NCBI GenBank assembly: GCA_963932145.1
Contig: OZ010582.1
Span: 19,387,826 to 19,451,825, forward strand
Origin: Acanthosepion lycidas
Taxonomy: Eukaryota; Mollusca; Cephalopoda; Sepiida; Sepiidae
Direction: 5' to 3'
Length of the DNA: 64,000 nt
In this document: piece by piece, positions 56,640-64,000 of the stretch
Layout of the letters: every line of letters begins with the position of its first letter
Position numbering within the stretch: the stretch's first letter is position 1
Notes under the pieces: generated by a model
The model's input: only the letters and a program-made list of their open reading frames with translations
What the model was told of the DNA's origin: nothing
Databases searched by the model: none
Position numbers and translations under genes: made by a program

Positions 56640-59362
56640 TGCTAATTCTTCATAATAAGAGAGTGAGGGAAAATATTGTAAGAACATCAATATTAGAGAT
56701 GGTGATTATTAGTTTATTAACTGGAGAGTTCTACAAGAGAGATAAGGAGCAGTTATTGATGCTGTAGGAGTAGATCTTTAAGATGTTGTCACCTAGTAGT
56801 AGATGTGCAAAGAGGTGCTGTAAAGTTTGCTGGGCCAGCCCACTTCCCAAAATATGAACAATGACCCAACACATTTTAGTGCCCAATTGTAGGTACAGCT
56901 TCAGTGTACATTGTAGTGTCTGTTCATATGAAAATGTTTTATTCCCCCCCCCCCTTTTCTAAGTGAAACCAATTTTTGGGCTGAGAAGTTATTATTTACT
57001 TGCTAACTGTTGTCTTCACCTTTGTTATCACAATATTTTGGCTATTGTGACCTCTGGCTGTTAATCCAGGTACCCTTCAGAGAACTTAAAACTGAACCCT
57101 TTATTTAATCTATGGTACTAAATTGTCTTTCTGATGACCCTGTCTAAGGATATCTTGCCCCATTCTTATTTTAGTCCAGTTTGGTTATTGCTAACCTTCC
57201 ATGGGTTGTAAGTATATACTGCCCACCCCAAGAAATTCACTAACCATTGCTTTAATCCACTAGGCTTTGTGAGACAATAGCCTAATAGATTAATCATGAA
57301 TGGAGAACTTGTAGCCTTAAACCTAACTTTAACCAATTTGTGAAATATTTTTATTTCTTTGCTTATGATAATGAAGGTGAGTTTAAATTTCTTATGAAAT
57401 AAAGATATATTCTGAAATGTTCAATTTGAAATAATGCTAGCATTTGCTTTGTATTTAATCTATATTTTGGAAATATATTTGGATTTGTTGACCCTTTGGG
57501 ATTCCTGATGGATCAATTCCTCAAATTGTAAAATTCAACTGCATTTTCTCCTTCTCTTTGTATATTTCTTGCAATGCACTGTTCTCTTTTAGTTGTTTTG
57601 AAATTGAGCATATCACATTCATCAATCTAAATAAGACATGCATGTGTGTCTGTGTGTGAGAGAGGGAAAGAGAGTAATCTCAACAACTTCAATTAGATAT
57701 ACAATGTGAGAATGGGGTTAGAAATGTCACAGCCATAACTGAATTTTATTCATATGCCTTTTGTTACTTTCATGTTAACAAAAAAAAAAAAAAAAAAAAA
57801 AAAGAAGAAAGCAAAGGAAGTGTCAAACACATGTAAAGTTTCTGCAAGGATACTAAAGTCTGTCAGGGTGTTGGTTAAATTAAAATAAATTTTGGATTAA
57901 ATGTGTTGTCTTTAATTCTGAGATGAATCATTCCACAAGTTTTGTGTTTTTTTTTTTTTTGTTTTTTTTTGTCTTTGTCACGTCAATTGCGGATCTTGTC
58001 TAAATTGCTAACATTTAAGACTGATTAAATGAACTTACAGCTGACATCAATTTGGCAAATTAGAGAAAATTATTTAATATGTAAAGAAATGAATCTATTC
58101 TCCTGCTTTCTTATTGGTGAGCATGGAACATACTGGTGAGCCATAAGAAAAGATGTTAGATGATTATCTTACTGATAATTATTTACTCAAGCAGTAGCAA
58201 CAAGTGGCTTTTATCTTTTGTTATTTATGACATAACCAGTGATACATGATGCTTTAACCTTCCCATTTGTAATTTCAACCAAACCATTCTTAATAACAAA
58301 AACTAATCAGAAGGGTTAAAAATTAAATTGTTGTTTTTTTGTTGTTGTTTTTTGTTGTTGTTTTTTTTTTTTTAAACCAGAACATCAACTTTTGCACATG
58401 AAAAAGCATACAGGGTTGCTTCTTTTTCTAATTTATTATTATATACAATTAATTATTTAGATGCTTTTCAATTTTATGGCTGATTCTGAGAAATCAGTTT
58501 CTATTTGCAAATAGATTGATTTGGACCCTGAACCCAAAAGGCACATTTCTTACTAGTCATGTTCTCTTCACAAAAAAAATTCTTATGAAAGACAGATAAT
58601 GAGATAGCTTCCTTGTATCTATTCTGATAGCATCTCTGTTTAGTTTATTGCTGGTGGTCCTTATTGATACAGTTGTTGCCAATATTTGCTCCTATAATTG
58701 AATAGATGTGATTGGTTAGACGAATTCAAATTCTGCATTTAAACTGTTTTACCTCAAAGTGTTGACTGTCTAACTTATCCTGCTATTCCACACCCATTTC
58801 ATCATGGTCTATATGTTGACTCTTTCTTGTATAGTCCTCTGCTTTCACATGTATTCTCTTTGTATTGATATAAAGTCACATGGGAGGGATAGTTGGTAAT
58901 TAATGATTCAGCAAAGAGGCACCATTTGCCAAAGACAATTTTTTTTTTAATTATTATTTCATTTTTAACATCTCTGGTAATAAACTCCTTGACAGTATTC
59001 ATAATTTTTATTGGAAGGAGAAGCATTTATTTTGTCATGATATAAGAATACAGTTTATAAGAGACTGAAATGAAATACGAAATTAGCTTTGTGCTTTAAT
59101 GTAGATACATTTTCATATTTATGTAGACATGAGCAGAGGCACCATTTGATCATATTACTGTCTAATATTAGCATCTTGGAGGATATAAATTCAGTAAAAA
59201 AAAAAAAAAAAAAAAAATTCAAATAATTAAGCAATTTAAATTGCAAATACTAAAGTCTGTGTGTAAAATGTTGTGTTCCTTCATTCGTTCTGCTTTCAGT
59301 CCATGTAAATCTTTGTTGATCTTATGATTTGCATCAACCACTTGTTAAGCAATTGATTGAGA
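56520..59362. other. No gene recognised
   Basis: AT-rich, with (TG)n-(TA)n at 56599-56639, C-run at 56945-56955, A-run at 57780-57803 and an A-run at 59197-59217. Frames in this stretch on either strand have no recognised domain. Confidence 0.4.
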
Positions 59363-59585
59363 CTATAAATCAATGGATCCCAACCAATTTTGGCCCATGC
59401 CCCCACTTTGGTATTTCTAAAATGCTGGTCCCCTCCCCACGTGTAATATTTAATTCTTACATATTCAAAATTTTACTGCAATTCATGTGAAGGGAGCTTA
59501 AAAGGCCATTAATTTGATCTCTAAGCAAGCCTCCAAAGACCATGGCGTCCATAAAATAGTAAAAATTAAAACAAAACAGACAGTT

Positions 59586-59633
<48 letters not shown>

Positions 59634-61692
59634 TCTAAACATATGATAGAGAACTGAAAGCCAGAAATATAAAGTATTTGAATGAAAGCTTATTCTGTAA
59701 TGTGGCGGTCACGTTCCAATATATGACACCCACTGGTATTGTTGCTGCGCTAATATGTGACATACACTGGTCACAGCATCAATATATGGCACTGCGCCAT
59801 CAGCCCATGGTCAACTCCCAGTTGTGGCGTAAAGCTGTAAGGTTTCTTCCACCGGTGTTTTGGGGTTGACTCTTTGTCACTGCCACCAGCCTGTGTCACA
59901 GTCATTCCGGGTTCGATATCAGCTTTGTCATTCCCAGCTTGCCTCCAACATCTGGTCACTGAAGTAACTGCTTTGATCTCAAGTCTAACCTACCCATGAT
60001 TGACTTTGATCTTAGGTAGATGAAATCAATCAGGTGTTGGGCCGTAGTGCAAGCTGAATCCGGGGTAAAGGTGATACCACACAAGCGTAAGTAAAAAGAA
60101 TAAAAAAAAAAATAAAACAAACTCAAGAGGTTCAAATATGTTGAGAAATAACAATTATCTTTATCTGTCTGTTGAATACAGGAGTGTGTTTCTCTCCCAG
60201 CCCATTTCTATGGATTCGTGACACATTTTGCGTTTCTTAAGCGAGTTATGGTATCTTAAATCATTCATCAATAAAACTTGCTTTTGGTAGGTAGACCAAG
60301 TCGAGAGGATGTGGAAATCTTTTGGCCAGCTTCTGCAAGGCTGCTCTGCAACTCAACTCTCCAACTTCTCAAACTAACTCCAAACTCGAACTGACTGCAA
60401 CTCGCTCAGCTGCCTCAAGATATTCGTTTATATGGACATCTACCAAAACCCTGGTGTGGGGGCCTGACATGGTTTCAATTCCTTGATAATTCTCAATTCC
60501 CAACAAAAATTTTCTTTGTTCTTAGGCCAGGAAAATTAATTACTTCCCATTTTTTTGGAAGATTAATCAATTTCCACTTTGGGGGTTCATCCCTCGTCCG
60601 TGAGGGAAGGCCGGAGGAGAGTTATCCTCCTAGACTCTTCCTCTCTCACATTGGTATCTCATACCAATCCCCTCAATGGGTGTTAACAACTTCTTTCTCA
60701 TACATTCACCTCTGCCTATCACCCATGCTACCACTTGGCCAATGATCTCTCGGCAGTGTGGGTGTGGCTAGACTGGCCCTCTTAGAATTATTCCAGAATT
60801 TTGTTTACAAAATCCTTTTTCTCTTTTTCCTTTTCCTTCAGACAAAACATTTACAAATCCCAGATTGCCAATTAATTCTTATCACATCTTGATTTTGGGG
60901 ACACCCAAAATTCACTTAGTCCAGACCTCTATCGATTCATTAATCACTGTCAAAACCCGACACCGGGTTTCTCCGCTAATCAACTTTTAACTGGGTGGTC
61001 GTCTTTACCTGAGAATCAAATTCTTTATTTTTCTCATGCCTTAAAATTCTCTTATCACCAGATGCTCATTTTCAAGACGCTGTCTGAAGTCAATAGTTTG
61101 AATAAGCAATAATAATGGTTCCCTTTATGATTTTCCTTCTCATGCCAAGATTTGTGAATATACCAGATGGCTTCCTTCGCTAGAACCAGGAATTAAAATT
61201 AAATGATATCTCTGAAAGATAATGTCTATTCTCCGTGGTGGTCTCGAACTGAAATCTTTTTATGGTTGCATGCATTGGTTGGCTTTGTTTTTTCTTTTGG
61301 AATTCTTTCGTTTGGCGCGTCACTCCCTTATTGTGACATTAATTAATTTTGACAGAATCACAATCTCACTTTTTCTTACGGATTTTCTGTCTTTTGTGAA
61401 AATTCTTTTCTTTTCTTTTTTTTTTTTTTTTTTTTAAATAAAATAAATTCTTTTTAATGTCACTCAGTCTATCTTTCGATATAGCTCTTTCTTGCCTTAA
61501 GTATTTCCTGTTTTTAATTTCTATGGTTAATTAGTTAGCCAATTACCATAGCTAAATAGTGTCACAGTAATATACTTTGATCACTTTAATCATGAAATAA
61601 TAATGCAAAATGAAATGAGCTAACGTTGGTATACTTAAGCCAAAGGGTTCACATCCTACGCATGCCTCACCTTGGGAATCATTGCTTTAAAC
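59363..61692. mobile_element. Non-autonomous hAT split by a solo LTR
   Basis: Left end caatggatcccaaccaattt at 59371; right end, read as complement, caatgattcccaaggtgagg, finishing at 61684. The flanks ctataaat (59363-59370) and ctttaaac (61685-61692) share 6 of 8 positions. The CARTGGWTCCCAA-type terminus is typical of hAT elements. Without the inserted LTR (59701-61566 plus its 4-bp duplication) the element is only about 444 bp and has no transposase. Confidence 0.65.
59697..61570. mobile_element. 1.87-kb solo LTR with 4-bp target duplication
   Basis: The body 59701-61566 begins tgtggcggtc and ends agtgtcaca (inverted termini, TG...CA), with gtaa at 59697-59700 and 61567-61570. G+C rises sharply at 59701. 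Inside are three diverged direct repeats of an 'aatatatgacacccactgg' type (59718-59810), an aataaa at about 60270, and a CT/AACT-rich tract (60338-60415) like that of the LTR at 13.4 kb. No internal coding region is present, so this is a solo LTR of a gypsy-like element. Confidence 0.6.
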
Positions 61693-61694
61693 TG

Positions 61695-62100
61695 AAATAA
61701 TGAAACAGTTTTCACTGTTTTATAATTAGGATGTCATTGTCTGCCCTGATATAAAATGTATAATTGAAAACTTAGTTTGTGTAAGTTATAAAAAAAAAAA
61801 AAATGTATTTTGAATTTAGTGTTAAAATAAATTTTCAGTTCTCAATTCTTACTACAGAATATAACTTGAGTTTGTCTGAGCATTAGAATTGCTAATGGCA
61901 GTATATTTGTAAGTACTTGTAGAAAATTTCTCATTTTTTATATATATATATATATATTAGTACAAGTAATAAATGTTTGTATATAATCCAAGTTAATCCT
62001 AATAATATAAAATATTAAAACTGATCCACAAAAGAGCTCAATTTATTAAAACAGAGCATATATTATACAAGAGTAATCCAAATTACCTCATGAGTATAGT
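61695..62100. other. No gene recognised
   Basis: AT-rich spacer with (TA)n at 61940-61958. Confidence 0.4.
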
Positions 62101-62104
62101 CTAT

Positions 62105-62166
62105 TTCAGCTGATGCTGAGTACGTCAGTCTTGTCTGAACAAGAGATGTACTCAGCATCAGCTGAA
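62105..62166. repeat. Hairpin with 19-bp perfect arms and structured loop
   Basis: Arms ttcagctgatgctgagtac (62105-62123) and gtactcagcatcagctgaa (62148-62166). The 24-nt loop itself contains tcttgt...acaaga. Confidence 0.95.
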
Positions 62167-62389
62167 CCTTCTAATTCCAGACAATAATAGAATAAAATAA
62201 AGAAAACCTGGTCATACCTGGTAAATAAATCATTTGTATTTAGAAACACATGCACATGATGAATTCAAGAGTTAAAAACTATTAAAGATAGTCTTTAGTT
62301 GAGTTAAAAAATTTTGGGTGATTGGTTCATAGAAAAGGCTGGTTTTAGGAAAGACTTAATGGAGATTCATTGGCCATCTTTGTTAATGA

Positions 62390-62398
62390 AGATGCTGA

Positions 62399-62429
<31 letters not shown>

Positions 62430-62430
62430 C
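62390..62430. repeat. T(29) homopolymer
   Basis: A pure T-run at 62401-62429. Frames on both strands across it are artefacts. Confidence 0.9.
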
Positions 62431-62614
62431 AGCATGCATGGGTCTTTCAGCTATGTAGTCACATCTTCTCTTGAATTTGGCTTTCTGCTCTCTGAAAGTT
62501 GCAATCTGTGGCTTTTTTCCCAAAATTAGACTTAAGAAAAATAGTTTTAGTTTTCTCTGATTGGTCCAATATTCCACGTGATGGTGTTAATTTCTAACCA
62601 ATAGACATTTTTAT

Positions 62615-62965
62615 TTAAACAGTGTACGATCACTGAAATTAAGCAACATTGATTCTGGCAAATACCTCAATGGGTGACTGTTTGGAAATATCAGATGCTG
62701 TAAGCTTGGATGTGTGGGTGGTGTAATGAATAATAACTCAGAATTGTTAATCGGAGAGCAGAGTTCCAATTCCAGTTGGGTTTGTTATAGTCACTTAAAT
62801 GTAAATACTCTTGAGAAAGGTATGAATCCACCTTCTTCCTCCAACTATGGGTTAATTAGTAAGACTTGTATCACTAAATCATACCCCCCCCATACACACA
62901 CCTCCCAAAAATCTTTTCTGGCTTTAACCTGCAAAGGGTTAAGATGTAAAAAATGAATCGATTAA
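62615..62965 (+). mobile_element. Composite 5S/tRNA SINE (copy B)
   Basis: The 5S-like part at about 62620-62708 starts inside the 5S sequence ('gatcactgaaattaagcaac', 'tacctcaatgggtgactg', 'atgctgtaagctt'). It is followed by the tRNA-like 'ggtggtgtaatgaataataa' and 'gcagagttccaattccag', then 'gagaaaggtatgaatccacc', 'ctatgggttaattag' and 'aatcttttctggctttaacc'. It is in the same orientation and module order as 3316-3725, which confirms the composite structure as a real family. Confidence 0.75.
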
Positions 62966-63063
62966 ACAGTGTGTATGCTATATTGTGGAATATTTTGGCA
63001 TTTTTGTAATATTGTCTATTATTGGGAAGAAAATAGTTTGAGCATGTTTTAATTTGGTATGTA

Positions 63064-63236
63064 CACTCCTGATCAAAATCTTGAGACCAAATACAAAAGA
63101 GTTAAAAATAAATATAAAATACTGTTACTCTAATCAAAATATATTTGCGAAATATTTACGTTTAATTAGGAGATGTAGTTTATCAACAAACAAGTGGAAA
63201 ATTTAAAGCTTTAGATTAATTTAAACAAACATTGAA

Positions 63237-63271
<35 letters not shown>

Positions 63272-63848
63272 TTGGTCATACAGATAAGACCATGTAAATA
63301 AAAATAGAAAATACAGAAGAAATAAGTCACGATGACAATTTAATATTCAGTATATCCTCCATTTTTGCGAAGTACTTCACAAATTCACTTTGTCATACTC
63401 ATTAACTTCTGCATGAGGGTGCTTGGGATGCTCACCCAGGATGCATAAACTGCAGCATGAAGAGCATCCAGTTTCAAATTGTGATCCATGTTTATAAACA
63501 TCCTTTGTCATTCATCCCCAAACATTCCTGATTGGGTTTTGATCTGGTGAGCACGGTGGATGGCTGAATGTTTTCCATAAAAAAAACTCCTTCAAGTGTT
63601 GTGGATTGAAGCATTGTCCTGCTGGAAAATCCAGTTTTCTCCCCATAGACAAGGGCCTTCAGTAGTTAGCAGTGCCTTAACATATCAATGTAACTAGCAT
63701 CTGTTTGACAGGCTTTTAACTTCTGTAACTCAAGAGTTCCATTGTACGAAAATGAACCCCCAGACCATAATTGATCTACCTCCACTGTGTCATGTTGAGA
63801 AAATTTCTTTTGGGATATTTTTTTGAATGCCAGTAATGGAGAAAACCA

Positions 63849-63883
<35 letters not shown>

Positions 63884-64000
63884 CTTCCTCATCTGAAACC
63901 AACACTTTCTTCCATTTATTCACATTCCAATTTTGATAATTGGAAGCAAATTGTAAACTGGAGGTTTTATGGTGAGAAAGAAGGTGAGGCCTCTGCAGCT
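63064..64000 (-). mobile_element. Tc1-like transposon, left terminus to window edge
   Basis: Starts after a TA (63062-63063) with cactcctgatcaaaatcttg agacc, a terminus widespread in Tc1-like elements. The transposase lies on the minus strand and the other terminus is outside the window. T-runs at 63239-63270 and 63851-63883 interrupt it. Confidence 0.7.
63345..64000 (-). pseudogene. Tc1-like transposase, C-terminal two-thirds, broken
   Basis: Read downward from the window edge: 'NKWKKVLVSDE' (about 63925-63890) is the 'W..VL.SDE' block with the second catalytic Asp. It is interrupted directly after DE by 33 A/T bases. The sequence resumes with 'HDTVEVDQLWSGGSFSYNGT', weakly matching the 'GGGSVMVWG' region. 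'LKACQTDASYIDMLRHC' follows, then eroded QDN-like and PNQ words around 63580-63520. 'KLDALHAAVYASWVSIPSTL' and 'EVLRKNGGYTEY' form the C-terminus near 63340. Such proteins cut and paste Tc1 elements at TA. Stops and frame shifts make this copy dead. Confidence 0.75.

Noticed and set aside
60219..61564. LTR bounded by TGACAC...GTGTCA
   Set aside because: The 5-bp flanks (attcg and cagta) do not match, whereas 59701-61566 has matching 4-bp gtaa flanks and coincides with the composition change.

Overview
This is a eukaryotic, strongly AT-rich, repeat-dominated window. The content suggests a lophotrochozoan, most likely a mollusc and plausibly a cephalopod: dense (TA)n and homopolymer tracts, tRNA- and 5S-derived SINEs, RTE/CR1-like LINE tails, Penelope-like elements with GIY-YIG ends, ZMYM1-type hAT transposases and gypsy-type solo LTRs. 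The species assignment is inference. There are no bacterial-style operons, no CRISPR array and no intact long protein gene. The longest open frame (873 codons, minus strand, about 44.3-46.9 kb) is an artefact of a 30-bp minisatellite.

Layout. 1-8.9 kb: decayed LINE-A fragments on both strands, a composite 5S rRNA/tRNA SINE and 3' pieces of it, a long hairpin, and a mariner transposase relic. 8.9-14.2 kb: a 5.3-kb hAT element with an exact 8-bp target duplication. It carries a broken ZMYM1-like transposase, an antisense LINE-A insertion, a solo LTR with its own 5-bp target duplication and an internal long inverted repeat. 15.5-18.9 kb: a second, internally deleted ZMYM1-like hAT on the minus strand. 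20.2-28.4 kb: a tRNA-type SINE, a Tc1-like DNA-binding domain relic, two hairpin or inverted-repeat elements, a long CATA-type microsatellite field, a LINE C-terminal zinc-knuckle fragment and a non-autonomous DNA transposon with target duplication. 28.5-33.5 kb: two LINE-B tails joined to the same 21-22 bp minisatellite at the same point.

35.7-35.9 kb: the best host-gene candidate, a 60-bp first coding exon (20 codons, then a consensus splice donor) resembling the start of SPT2/SPTY2D1. The next roughly 14 kb is intron-like AT-rich DNA with few recognisable transposons, apart from a pair of abutting perfect palindromes (38.7 kb) and the 30-bp minisatellite (44.4-46.8 kb). 50.6-56.5 kb: a palindromic mariner MITE, two Penelope-like C-terminal fragments, an unidentified coding relic containing four identical 106-bp tandem copies, a gypsy gag relic, an RTE-type LINE tail and a mariner C-terminal relic. 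59.4-61.7 kb: a short non-autonomous hAT split by a 1.87-kb solo LTR, both with target duplications. 62.1-64 kb: a hairpin, a second composite SINE and a Tc1-like transposase relic running off the window edge.

Nothing here works as a pathway. The window is best read as the 5' end and first intron of one host gene embedded in a palaeontology of nested transposons. All family names come from recognising motifs by eye; no database search was run.
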